NCBI RefSeq assembly: GCF_026914265.1
Contig: NC_069125.1
Span: forward strand, 26,325,595 to 26,389,594
DNA: 64,000 nt
From: Mya arenaria
Lineage: Eukaryota; Mollusca; Bivalvia; Myida; Myidae
Direction of reading: 5' to 3'
This document shows positions 10,512-23,926 of this stretch, one piece after another. Numbering within the stretch: the first letter of the stretch is position 1; each line of letters opens with the position of its first letter. Below the pieces are notes generated by a model. It saw nothing but the letters and a program-made list of their open reading frames with translations. It searched no databases and had not been told where the DNA came from. The position numbers were made by a program, and so were the translations under genes.

Positions 10512-12299
10512 ATAGACAATAGTGAAGTGCTGTACTCTGAATTTAATGCCAAATCTAGCCTTCAAAACAGATTCTTAAAGTAATTTTTTTTTAAAAATGG
10601 GCATAATAATGCTATCTCTGCATTTTCTACATCATGTAGCCACCTCATACATGAAAACACTAGCAGTTGTCATGAATCTTTAAGTTTTGGTGTGTTTTTT
10701 GCCATTTCCTTTGTTGCGCCATTTGTCCCGGAAGCCAACAATTTGGCATATAGTGTTGTTTAGACTGTCTATTAACACATTATCACTAAATTTCTTGTGT
10801 TAAACTGAACAGTTCTGTTACCTTTGTATATAAGTGGACCAGAAAAGCAAAATTTTGACAAGTTGAGGCATTTCAGTTGGGCTCTATGTCATTTTTTATA
10901 TAAAACACTAAGCCGATGAAGTGGAAAAACCTTATTTTGCTTAGAACAAAATCTTAAAAGAGTAGGCAGGCCAGTTTTGTGGTGCTGTTCTATAGACACC
11001 ATTAAAAGCTACAAGGAAAACTTTACTTGGTCAAATTATTCCAATGCATAAGGAAATAATGGCTCTTCAAAGGTTTGCGGCTTAACATTTGAGGGAAATG
11101 GCTGTTTCTGCTTTTTATGAAAATACCACAGGTGCTAATACTTGTCTCATTCATTTAGTGTTTGATATATCATTGCCAAACTTTCAGTATGTGTTGCATA
11201 TAGCCTGAAGCTGAACTATAGGAGTTTTGAAGTCTGTTTCTGAAAAAATGTTGCTTAAATATGGCTCAAGACCACAGTTATCTGCCCCCCGTTGACCAAG
11301 ATCCGGATGTGAATACAGAAACAAAGAGTGCTTGTGTTCAAGTATCAATATTTTATTAAAATTGAATGAAAAAGAAGCAAAAAATGTTCTTTTTGCAGAG
11401 AACTTGACTGAATTTGACACTCTATTGCAGAAATTGATAGTTTTCAATGTAAATATTGGAAAAATCATAGCTTGTGGAAGTCTGAAAATTAGTTGTTTGT
11501 AGCCGATTGACTCCCTGGCGGAAGGGTTATGTATTTGAACTCAATTTTGACAGTCGGGTCAATGGTCAACATGGTGTTTTCTTGTGATTATATTTTGTGT
11601 CTTGAATTGTTCTAGAGATGCCATGTCCTTGTTTTTCAATTGGGGTGTGTATAAAGTCAAAAGCCAGGTTAGTGTCTATATGAAACATATAGTAAAAATA
11701 ACTGTGGTCTCACGCCTGATATAGAGGAAGCTTTTGGAGGGGTGGCCTATTTTAAATTGTTATAAATTCTTAATTTATACAGCTATCTGGTTGAAATTTG
11801 GCCAGTTGACAGTGCTTAGCCATAGAATATTGGTGTTTGAGTATGAAATGTGAAAATCTTATATTACATAATATAAATTAATAATATATAATTTTCTTAT
11901 ATATTTTTGACATTTTTAAAAAAAACTACTTTCACTTTCAATTTAATGTTTGGAAATAGTTCCAAATGATGGTAACTAATGAATGAAAGCCTCACTTTCA
12001 ATTCCAAAGTATAAATGGAGGGATTTTTTTAACATAGGAAGCAGACCCAGGAGGAACTGTCTGTTGAAGACCCCCCCCCCCCCCACCAAGCTGCCCACCA
12101 GAGGCCAAGCTGTACTTGGTGTTTGCCAACATGCTGTAATTTGTAAGTACTTCAAGATAATATATTAGAAAATGGTATCCAAACTGAAGTACAAAGTGAG
12201 ACAGTTTGGTCATAAAAGCCCATTGAGACTGTTTGTTCCATTCCTAAATGAATTTCTTTCATGTTGTCAATCATTTCTGATGTGGCTTTGATAATAATA

Positions 12300-15206
12300 T
12301 TATTTTCTAATGAAACTGCTGACTTGTATCAGTCTTTGGTCTGTATTGTGCATCTATTCACACATTTTGTTTGCTCTTTTAAGCAAACATTACAATAATT
12401 GCAAATTCTATAAGCAATTAAACAAAACTTACTGCACATAGGATGCAGAATGATGTTTTATTTAGTGTGCATATGATTTTCAGCTTATGGACAAGAAAAC
12501 ATATACTTTAACAATCACAGCAACACAATGAGATCCCAATTTTAAAGAAATAATGCCACCTTTCATTAATTCATTAATTCATTCTATCAATCATTCATAT
12601 ATATTCATTAATTCATTCATTTATTCAATTTATTCATTGAAAAACTTGACATTTCTCAAGGCAAAATAAATAAAAAGTGAGCAGCTTTCATAAAGAATAG
12701 AGCCTTTTCCCTTAATGCATTAAAAAACACAACCTTAATACAGTATAAATGTTTTAAAAACCCTAATTTATTGCTTATTTTAATAGCCAGCCTGGTTGCT
12801 GTAGCCACAGAGGAATTTTCAAGGACAAGAACCAGTGCTGGTAAAACTGTGGTCTCTGTGGTTTTCCATACCGGCTCTCGGCAAGGATTTTCAAGAAAGG
12901 AATACCATCTCCAAGTAAGAAGAAATTCTAAGCATGTCTGGTTTGAATGCTTGCAAAATGCATCTGGGTACTCAATAAGATGAGGTTTACCTTTGAGTTG
13001 TTAAAAACTGATTGCAAAATGTCCAAAAGACTATATATTCTATTAAATTTGTCCTGAAAATCTTTGAATTCATGAACTTTTCTGCATATTTATCACATTT
13101 ATGACTATATTAAAGGTTGTGTATGCCTCAAATGAGTGTTTACAGGCCTTTTTCAAACTTTAACAGTAGTGGCAGATAGTTTTATTTGTGTAAAACATTG
13201 CTTTTGTGTCTTGCTTGCAGATCATGATGTGCCAATAAGCTCCAGTTAGCTGCGGCCTTTTCCCCAGGCGGTAGTCCTGCAATCTGAATCCAGGAGATGC
13301 AGCTCTGAATCCAATATTTCAGAAGAATGAAGATGTTAGTCAACTCTGTAGTGCTTGTTTGTGTGTAAATGATTCCAATGAGTGAGATTTATAGCAAATC
13401 AGGTGTAAATAAGCATCTTATAGACAATAGTGAAGTGCTGTACTCTGAATTTAATGCCAAATCTAGCCTTCAAAACAGATTCTTAAAGTAATTTTTTTTT
13501 AAAAATGGGCATAATAATGCTATCTCTGCATTTTCTACATCATGTAGCCACCTCATACATGAAAACACTAGCAGTTGTCATGAATCTTTAAGTTTTGGTG
13601 TGTTTTTTGCCATTTCCTTTGTTGCGCCATTTGTCCCGGAAGCCAACAATTTGGCATATAGTGTTGTTTAGACTGTCTATTAACACATTATCACTAAATT
13701 TCTTGTGTTAAACTGAACAGTTCTGTTACCTTTGTATATAAGTGGACCAGAAAAGCAAAATTTTGACAAGTTGAGGCATTTCAGTTGGGCTCTATGTCAT
13801 TTTTTATATAAAACACTAAGCCGATGAAGTGGAAAAACCTTATTTTGCTTAGAAAAAATCTTAAAAGAGTAGGCAGGCCAGTTTTGTGGTGCTGTTCTAT
13901 AGACACCATTAAAAGCTACAAGGAAAACTTTACTTGGTCAAATTATTCCAATGCATAAGGAAATAATGGCTCTTCAAAGGTTTGCGGCTTAACATTTGAG
14001 GGAAATGGCTGTTTCTGCTTTTTATGAAAATACCACAGGTGCTAATACTTGTCTCATTCATTTAGTGTTTGATATATCATTGCCAAACTTTCAGTATGTG
14101 TTGCATATAGCCTGAAGCTGAACTATAGGAGTTTTGAAGTCTGTTTCTGAAAAAATGTTGCTTAAATAGGCTCAAGACCACAGTTATCTGCCCCCCGTTG
14201 ACCAAGATCCGGATGTGAATACAGAAACAAAGAGTGCTTGTGTTCAAGTATCAATATTTTATTAAAATTGAATGAAAAAGAAGCAAAAAATGTTCTTTTT
14301 GCAGAGAACTTGACTGAATTTGACACTCTATTGCAGAAATTGATAGTTTTCAATGTAAATATTGGAAAAATCATAGCTTGTGGAAGTCTGAAAATTAGTT
14401 GTTTGTAGCCGATTGACTCCCTGGCGGAAGGGTTATGTATTTGAACTCAATTTTGACAGTCGGGTCAATGGTCAACATGGTGTTTTCTTGTGATTATATT
14501 TTGTGTCTTGAATTGTTCTAGAGATGCCATGTCCTTGTTTTTCAATTGGGGTGTGTATAAAGTCAAAAGCCAGGTTAGTGTCTATATGAAACATATAGTA
14601 AAAATAACTGTGGTCTCACGCCTGATATAGAGGAAGCTTTTGGAGGGGTGGCCTATTTTAAATTGTTATAAATTCTTAATTTATACAGCTATCTGGTTGA
14701 AATTTGGCCAGTTGACAGTGCTTAGCCATAGAATATTGGTGTTTGAGTATGAAATGTGAAAATCTTATATTACATAATATAAATTAATAATATATAATTT
14801 TCTTATATATTTTTGACATTTTTAAAAAAAAACTACTTTCACTTTCAATTTAATGTTTGGAAATAGTTCCAAATGATGGTAACTAATGAATGAAAGCCTC
14901 ACTTTCAATTCCAAAGTATAAATGGAGGGATTTTTTTAACATAGGAAGCAGACCCAGGAGGAACTGTCTGTTGAAGACCCCCCCCCCCCCCACCAAGCTG
15001 CCCACCAGAGGCCAAGCTGTACTTGGTGTTTGCCAACATGCTGTAATTTGTAAGTACTTCAAGATAATATATTAGAAAATGGTATCCAAACTGAAGTACA
15101 AAGTGAGACAGTTTGGTCATAAAAGCCCATTGAGACTGTTTGTTCCATTCCTAAATGAATTTCTTTCATGTTGTCAATCATTTCTGATGTGGCTTTGATA
15201 ATAATA
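12300..15206. repeat. Macrosatellite unit 3
   Basis: Uninterrupted 2907-bp unit with a 9-T run near 13491 and 14 C in the C run. It carries the majority alleles at the sites that distinguish units 6-9. Confidence 0.95.
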
Positions 15207-18114
15207 TTATTTTCTAATGAAACTGCTGACTTGTATCAGTCTTTGGTCTGTATTGTGCATCTATTCACACATTTTGTTTGCTCTTTTAAGCAAACATTAC
15301 AATAATTGCAAATTCTATAAGCAATTAAACAAAACTTACTGCACATAGGATGCAGAATGATGTTTTATTTAGTGTGCATATGATTTTCAGCTTATGGACA
15401 AGAAAACATATACTTTAACAATCACAGCAACACAATGAGATCCCAATTTTAAAGAAATAATGCCACCTTTCATTAATTCATTAATTCATTCTATCAATCA
15501 TTCATATATATTCATTAATTCATTCATTTATTCAATTTATTCATTGAAAAACTTGACATTTCTCAAGGCAAAATAAATAAAAAGTGAGCAGCTTTCATAA
15601 AGAATAGAGCCTTTTCCCTTAATGCATTAAAAAACACAACCTTAATACAGTATAAATGTTTTAAAAACCCTAATTTATTGCTTATTTTAATAGCCAGCCT
15701 GGTTGCTGTAGCCACAGAGGAATTTTCAAGGACAAGAACCAGTGCTGGTAAAACTGTGGTCTCTGTGGTTTTCCATACCGGCTCTCGGCAAGGATTTTCA
15801 AGAAAGGAATACCATCTCCAAGTAAGAAGAAATTCTAAGCATGTCTGGTTTGAATGCTTGCAAAATGCATCTGGGTACTCAATAAGATGAGGTTTACCTT
15901 TGAGTTGTTAAAAACTGATTGCAAAATGTCCAAAAGACTATATATTCTATTAAATTTGTCCTGAAAATCTTTGAATTCATGAACTTTTCTGCATATTTAT
16001 CACATTTATGACTATATTAAAGGTTGTGTATGCCTCAAATGAGTGTTTACAGGCCTTTTTCAAACTTTAACAGTAGTGGCAGATAGTTTTATTTGTGTAA
16101 AACATTGCTTTTGTGTCTTGCTTGCAGATCATGATGTGCCAATAAGCTCCAGTTAGCTGCGGCCTTTTCCCCAGGCGGTAGTCCTGCAATCTGAATCCAG
16201 GAGATGCAGCTCTGAATCCAATATTTCAGAAGAATGAAGATGTTAGTCAACTCTGTAGTGCTTGTTTGTGTGTAAATGATTCCAATGAGTGAGATTTATA
16301 GCAAATCAGGTGTAAATAAGCATCTTATAGACAATAGTGAAGTGCTGTACTCTGAATTTAATGCCAAATCTAGCCTTCAAAACAGATTCTTAAAGTAATT
16401 TTTTTTTAAAAATGGGCATAATAATGCTATCTCTGCATTTTCTACATCATGTAGCCACCTCATACATGAAAACACTAGCAGTTGTCATGAATCTTTAAGT
16501 TTTGGTGTGTTTTTTGCCATTTCCTTTGTTGCGCCATTTGTCCCGGAAGCCAACAATTTGGCATATAGTGTTGTTTAGACTGTCTATTAACACATTATCA
16601 CTAAATTTCTTGTGTTAAACTGAACAGTTCTGTTACCTTTGTATATAAGTGGACCAGAAAAGCAAAATTTTGACAAGTTGAGGCATTTCAGTTGGGCTCT
16701 ATGTCATTTTTTATATAAAACACTAAGCCGATGAAGTGGAAAAACCTTATTTTGCTTAGAAAAAATCTTAAAAGAGTAGGCAGGCCAGTTTTGTGGTGCT
16801 GTTCTATAGACACCATTAAAAGCTACAAGGAAAACTTTACTTGGTCAAATTATTCCAATGCATAAGGAAATAATGGCTCTTCAAAGGTTTGCGGCTTAAC
16901 ATTTGAGGGAAATGGCTGTTTCTGCTTTTTATGAAAATACCACAGGTGCTAATACTTGTCTCATTCATTTAGTGTTTGATATATCATTGCCAAACTTTCA
17001 GTATGTGTTGCATATAGCCTGAAGCTGAACTATAGGAGTTTTGAAGTCTGTTTCTGAAAAAATGTTGCTTAAATAGGCTCAAGACCACAGTTATCTGCCC
17101 CCCGTTGACCAAGATCCGGATGTGAATACAGAAACAAAGAGTGCTTGTGTTCAAGTATCAATATTTTATTAAAATTGAATGAAAAAGAAGCAAAAAATGT
17201 TCTTTTTGCAGAGAACTTGACTGAATTTGACACTCTATTGCAGAAATTGATAGTTTTCAATGTAAATATTGGAAAAATCATAGCTTGTGGAAGTCTGAAA
17301 ATTAGTTGTTTGTAGCCGATTGACTCCCTGGCGGAAGGGTTATGTATTTGAACTCAATTTTGACAGTCGGGTCAATGGTCAACATGGTGTTTTCTTGTGA
17401 TTATATTTTGTGTCTTGAATTGTTCTAGAGATGCCATGTCCTTGTTTTTCAATTGGGGTGTGTATAAAGTCAAAAGCCAGGTTAGTGTCTATATGAAACA
17501 TATAGTAAAAATAACTGTGGTCTCACGCCTGATATAGAGGAAGCTTTTGGAGGGGTGGCCTATTTTAAATTGTTATAAATTCTTAATTTATACAGCTATC
17601 TGGTTGAAATTTGGCCAGTTGACAGTGCTTAGCCATAGAATATTGGTGTTTGAGTATGAAATGTGAAAATCTTATATTACATAATATAAATTAATAATAT
17701 ATAATTTTCTTATATATTTTTGACATTTTTAAAAAAAAACTACTTTCACTTTCAATTTAATGTTTGGAAATAGTTCCAAATGATGGTAACTAATGAATGA
17801 AAGCCTCACTTTCAATTCCAAAGTATAAATGGAGGGATTTTTTTAACATAGGAAGCAGACCCAGGAGGAACTGTCTGTTGAAGACCCCCCCCCCCCCCCA
17901 CCAAGCTGCCCACCAGAGGCCAAGCTGTACTTGGTGTTTGCCAACATGCTGTAATTTGTAAGTACTTCAAGATAATATATTAGAAAATGGTATCCAAACT
18001 GAAGTACAAAGTGAGACAGTTTGGTCATAAAAGCCCATTGAGACTGTTTGTTCCATTCCTAAATGAATTTCTTTCATGTTGTCAATCATTTCTGATGTGG
18101 CTTTGATAATAATA
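15207..18114. repeat. Macrosatellite unit 4
   Basis: Uninterrupted 2908-bp unit with a 9-T run and 15 C in the C run. Confidence 0.95.
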
Positions 18115-21020
18115 TTATTTTCTAATGAAACTGCTGACTTGTATCAGTCTTTGGTCTGTATTGTGCATCTATTCACACATTTTGTTTGCTCTTTTAAGCA
18201 AACATTACAATAATTGCAAATTCTATAAGCAATTAAACAAAACTTACTGCACATAGGATGCAGAATGATGTTTTATTTAGTGTGCATATGATTTTCAGCT
18301 TATGGACAAGAAAACATATACTTTAACAATCACAGCAACACAATGAGATCCCAATTTTAAAGAAATAATGCCACCTTTCATTAATTCATTAATTCATTCT
18401 ATCAATCATTCATATATATTCATTAATTCATTCATTTATTCAATTTATTCATTGAAAAACTTGACATTTCTCAAGGCAAAATAAATAAAAAGTGAGCAGC
18501 TTTCATAAAGAATAGAGCCTTTTCCCTTAATGCATTAAAAAACACAACCTTAATACAGTATAAATGTTTTAAAAACCCTAATTTATTGCTTATTTTAATA
18601 GCCAGCCTGGTTGCTGTAGCCACAGAGGAATTTTCAAGGACAAGAACCAGTGCTGGTAAAACTGTGGTCTCTGTGGTTTTCCATACCGGCTCTCGGCAAG
18701 GATTTTCAAGAAAGGAATACCATCTCCAAGTAAGAAGAAATTCTAAGCATGTCTGGTTTGAATGCTTGCAAAATGCATCTGGGTACTCAATAAGATGAGG
18801 TTTACCTTTGAGTTGTTAAAAACTGATTGCAAAATGTCCAAAAGACTATATATTCTATTAAATTTGTCCTGAAAATCTTTGAATTCATGAACTTTTCTGC
18901 ATATTTATCACATTTATGACTATATTAAAGGTTGTGTATGCCTCAAATGAGTGTTTACAGGCCTTTTTCAAACTTTAACAGTAGTGGCAGATAGTTTTAT
19001 TTGTGTAAAACATTGCTTTTGTGTCTTGCTTGCAGATCATGATGTGCCAATAAGCTCCAGTTAGCTGCGGCCTTTTCCCCAGGCGGTAGTCCTGCAATCT
19101 GAATCCAGGAGATGCAGCTCTGAATCCAATATTTCAGAAGAATGAAGATGTTAGTCAACTCTGTAGTGCTTGTTTGTGTGTAAATGATTCCAATGAGTGA
19201 GATTTATAGCAAATCAGGTGTAAATAAGCATCTTATAGACAATAGTGAAGTGCTGTACTCTGAATTTAATGCCAAATCTAGCCTTCAAAACAGATTCTTA
19301 AAGTAATTTTTTTTAAAAATGGGCATAATAATGCTATCTCTGCATTTTCTACATCATGTAGCCACCTCATACATGAAAACACTAGCAGTTGTCATGAATC
19401 TTTAAGTTTTGGTGTGTTTTTTGCCATTTCCTTTGTTGCGCCATTTGTCCCGGAAGCCAACAATTTGGCATATAGTGTTGTTTAGACTGTCTATTAACAC
19501 ATTATCACTAAATTTCTTGTGTTAAACTGAACAGTTCTGTTACCTTTGTATATAAGTGGACCAGAAAAGCAAAATTTTGACAAGTTGAGGCATTTCAGTT
19601 GGGCTCTATGTCATTTTTTATATAAAACACTAAGCCGATGAAGTGGAAAAACCTTATTTTGCTTAGAAAAAATCTTAAAAGAGTAGGCAGGCCAGTTTTG
19701 TGGTGCTGTTCTATAGACACCATTAAAAGCTACAAGGAAAACTTTACTTGGTCAAATTATTCCAATGCATAAGGAAATAATGGCTCTTCAAAGGTTTGCG
19801 GCTTAACATTTGAGGGAAATGGCTGTTTCTGCTTTTTATGAAAATACCACAGGTGCTAATACTTGTCTCATTCATTTAGTGTTTGATATATCATTGCCAA
19901 ACTTTCAGTATGTGTTGCATATAGCCTGAAGCTGAACTATAGGAGTTTTGAAGTCTGTTTCTGAAAAAATGTTGCTTAAATAGGCTCAAGACCACAGTTA
20001 TCTGCCCCCCGTTGACCAAGATCCGGATGTGAATACAGAAACAAAGAGTGCTTGTGTTCAAGTATCAATATTTTATTAAAATTGAATGAAAAAGAAGCAA
20101 AAAATGTTCTTTTTGCAGAGAACTTGACTGAATTTGACACTCTATTGCAGAAATTGATAGTTTTCAATGTAAATATTGGAAAAATCATAGCTTGTGGAAG
20201 TCTGAAAATTAGTTGTTTGTAGCCGATTGACTCCCTGGCGGAAGGGTTATGTATTTGAACTCAATTTTGACAGTCGGGTCAATGGTCAACATGGTGTTTT
20301 CTTGTGATTATATTTTGTGTCTTGAATTGTTCTAGAGATGCCATGTCCTTGTTTTTCAATTGGGGTGTGTATAAAGTCAAAAGCCAGGTTAGTGTCTATA
20401 TGAAACATATAGTAAAAATAACTGTGGTCTCACGCCTGATATAGAGGAAGCTTTTGGAGGGGTGGCCTATTTTAAATTGTTATAAATTCTTAATTTATAC
20501 AGCTATCTGGTTGAAATTTGGCCAGTTGACAGTGCTTAGCCATAGAATATTGGTGTTTGAGTATGAAATGTGAAAATCTTATATTACATAATATAAATTA
20601 ATAATATATAATTTTCTTATATATTTTTGACATTTTTAAAAAAAAACTACTTTCACTTTCAATTTAATGTTTGGAAATAGTTCCAAATGATGGTAACTAA
20701 TGAATGAAAGCCTCACTTTCAATTCCAAAGTATAAATGGAGGGATTTTTTTAACATAGGAAGCAGACCCAGGAGGAACTGTCTGTTGAAGACCCCCCCCC
20801 CCCCCACCAAGCTGCCCACCAGAGGCCAAGCTGTACTTGGTGTTTGCCAACATGCTGTAATTTGTAAGTACTTCAAGATAATATATTAGAAAATGGTATC
20901 CAAACTGAAGTACAAAGTGAGACAGTTTGGTCATAAAAGCCCATTGAGACTGTTTGTTCCATTCCTAAATGAATTTCTTTCATGTTGTCAATCATTTCTG
21001 ATGTGGCTTTGATAATAATA
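18115..21020. repeat. Macrosatellite unit 5
   Basis: Uninterrupted 2906-bp unit. It is the first unit from the left with an 8-T rather than 9-T run (near 19309). The C run is 14 long. Confidence 0.95.
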
Positions 21021-23926
21021 TTATTTTCTAATGAAACTGCTGACTTGTATCAGTCTTTGGTCTGTATTGTGCATCTATTCACACATTTTGTTTGCTCTTT
21101 TAAGCAAACATTACAATAATTGCAAATTCTATAAGCAATTAAACAAAACTTACTGCACATAGGATGCAGAATGATGTTTTATTTAGTGTGCATATGATTT
21201 TCAGCTTATGGACAAGAAAACATATACTTTAACAATCACAGCAACACAATGAGATCCCAATTTTAAAGAAATAATGCCACCTTTCATTAATTCATTAATT
21301 CATTCTATCAATCATTCATATATATTCATTAATTCATTCATTTATTCAATTTATTCATTGAAAAACTTGACATTTCTCAAGGCAAAATAAATAAAAAGTG
21401 AGCAGCTTTCATAAAGAATAGAGCCTTTTCCCTTAATGCATTAAAAAACACAACCTTAATACAGTATAAATGTTTTAAAAACCCTAATTTATTGCTTATT
21501 TTAATAGCCAGCCTGGTTGCTGTAGCCACAGAGGAATTTTCAAGGACAAGAACCAGTGCTGGTAAAACTGTGGTCTCTGTGGTTTTCCATACCGGCTCTC
21601 GGCAAGGATTTTCAAGAAAGGAATACCATCTCCAAGTAAGAAGAAATTCTAAGCATGTCTGGTTTGAATGCTTGCAAAATGCATCTGGGTACTCAATAAG
21701 ATGAGGTTTACCTTTGAGTTGTTAAAAACTGATTGCAAAATGTCCAAAAGACTATATATTCTATTAAATTTGTCCTGAAAATCTTTGAATTCATGAACTT
21801 TTCTGCATATTTATCACATTTATGACTATATTAAAGGTTGTGTATGCCTCAAATGAGTGTTTACAGGCCTTTTTCAAACTTTAACAGTAGTGGCAGATAG
21901 TTTTATTTGTGTAAAACATTGCTTTTGTGTCTTGCTTGCAGATCATGATGTGCCAATAAGCTCCAGTTAGCTGCGGCCTTTTCCCCAGGCGGTAGTCCTG
22001 CAATCTGAATCCAGGAGATGCAGCTCTGAATCCAATATTTCAGAAGAATGAAGATGTTAGTCAACTCTGTAGTGCTTGTTTGTGTGTAAATGATTCCAAT
22101 GAGTGAGATTTATAGCAAATCAGGTGTAAATAAGCATCTTATAGACAATAGTGAAGTGCTGTACTCTGAATTTAATGCCAAATCTAGCCTTCAAAACAGA
22201 TTCTTAAAGTAATTTTTTTTAAAAATGGGCATAATAATGCTATCTCTGCATTTTCTACATCATGTAGCCACCTCATACATGAAAACACTAGCAGTTGTCA
22301 TGAATCTTTAAGTTTTGGTGTGTTTTTTGCCATTTCCTTTGTTGCGCCATTTGTCCCGGAAGCCAACAATTTGGCATATAGTGTTGTTTAGACTGTCTAT
22401 TAACACATTATCACTAAATTTCTTGTGTTAAACTGAACAGTTCTGTTACCTTTGTATATAAGTGGACCAGAAAAGCAAAATTTTGACAAGTTGAGGCATT
22501 TCAGTTGGGCTCTATGTCATTTTTTATATAAAACACTAAGCCGATGAAGTGGAAAAACCTTATTTTGCTTAGAAAAAATCTTAAAAGAGTAGGCAGGCCA
22601 GTTTTGTGGTGCTGTTCTATAGACACCATTAAAAGCTACAAGGAAAACTTTACTTGGTCAAATTATTCCAATGCATAAGGAAATAATGGCTCTTCAAAGG
22701 TTTGCGGCTTAACATTTGAGGGAAATGGCTGTTTCTGCTTTTTATGAAAATACCACAGGTGCTAATACTTGTCTCATTCATTTAGTGTTTGATATATCAT
22801 TGCCAAACTTTCAGTATGTGTTGCATATAGCCTGAAGCTGAACTATAGGAGTTTTGAAGTCTGTTTCTGAAAAAATGTTGCTTAAATAGGCTCAAGACCA
22901 CAGTTATCTGCCCCCCGTTGACCAAGATCCGGATGTGAATACAGAAACAAAGAGTGCTTGTGTTCAAGTATCAATATTTTATTAAAATTGAATGAAAAAG
23001 AAGCAAAAAATGTTCTTTTTGCAGAGAACTTGACTGAAGTTGACACTCTATTGCAGAAATTGATAGTTTTCAATGTAAATATTGGAAAAATCATAGCTTG
23101 TGGAAGTCTGAAAATTAGTTGTTTGTAGCCGATTGACTCCCTGGCGGAAGGGTTATGTATTTGAACTCAATTTTGACAGTCGGGTCAATGGTTAACATGG
23201 TGTTTTCTTGTGATTATATTTTGTGTCTTGAATTGTTCTAGAGATGCCATGTCCTTGTTTTTCAATTGGGGTGTGTATAAAGTCAAAAGCCAGGTTAGTG
23301 TCTATATGAAACATATAGTAAAAATAACTGTGGTCTCACGCCTGATATAGAGGAAGCTTTTGGAGGGGTGGCCTATTTTAAATTGTTATAAATTCTTAAT
23401 TTATACAGCTATCTGGTTGAAATTTGGCCAGTTGACAGTGCTTAGCCATAGAATATTGGTGTTTGAGTATGAAATGTGAAAATCTTATATTACATAATAT
23501 AAATTAATAATATATAATTTTCTTATATATTTTTGACATTTTTAAAAAAAACTACTTTCACTTTCAATTTAATGTTTGGAAATAGTTCCAAATGATGGTA
23601 ACTAATGAATGAAAGCCTCACTTTCAATTCCAAAGTATAAATGGAGGGATTTTTTTAACATAGGAAGCAGACCCAGGAGGAACTGTCTGTTGAAGACCCC
23701 CCCCCCCCCCCACCAAGCTGCCCACCAGAGGCCAAGCTGTACTTGGTGTTTGCCAACATGCTGTAATTTGTAAGTACTTCAAGATAATATATTAGAAAAT
23801 GGTATCCAAACTGAAGTACAAAGTGAGACAGTTTGGTCATAAAAGCCCATTGAGACTGTTTGTTCCATTCCTAAATGAATTTCTTTCATGTTGTCAATCA
23901 TTTCTGATGTGGCTTTGATAATAATA
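21021..23926. repeat. Macrosatellite unit 6
   Basis: Uninterrupted 2906-bp unit. It is the first of four consecutive units that carry GAAGTTGAC instead of GAATTTGAC (near 23037) and GGTTAACATGG instead of GGTCAACATGG (near 23190). Confidence 0.95.

Larger units (their letters stand above)
2909..12299. repeat. Macrosatellite unit 2, split by an ISL2EU transposon
   Basis: Removing the transposon and one AT duplication leaves 2908 bp, the normal unit length. This copy has private differences close to the insertion: a G-to-A change near 3961, a C-to-T change near 4023, and small changes near 10945 and 11260. Confidence 0.95.
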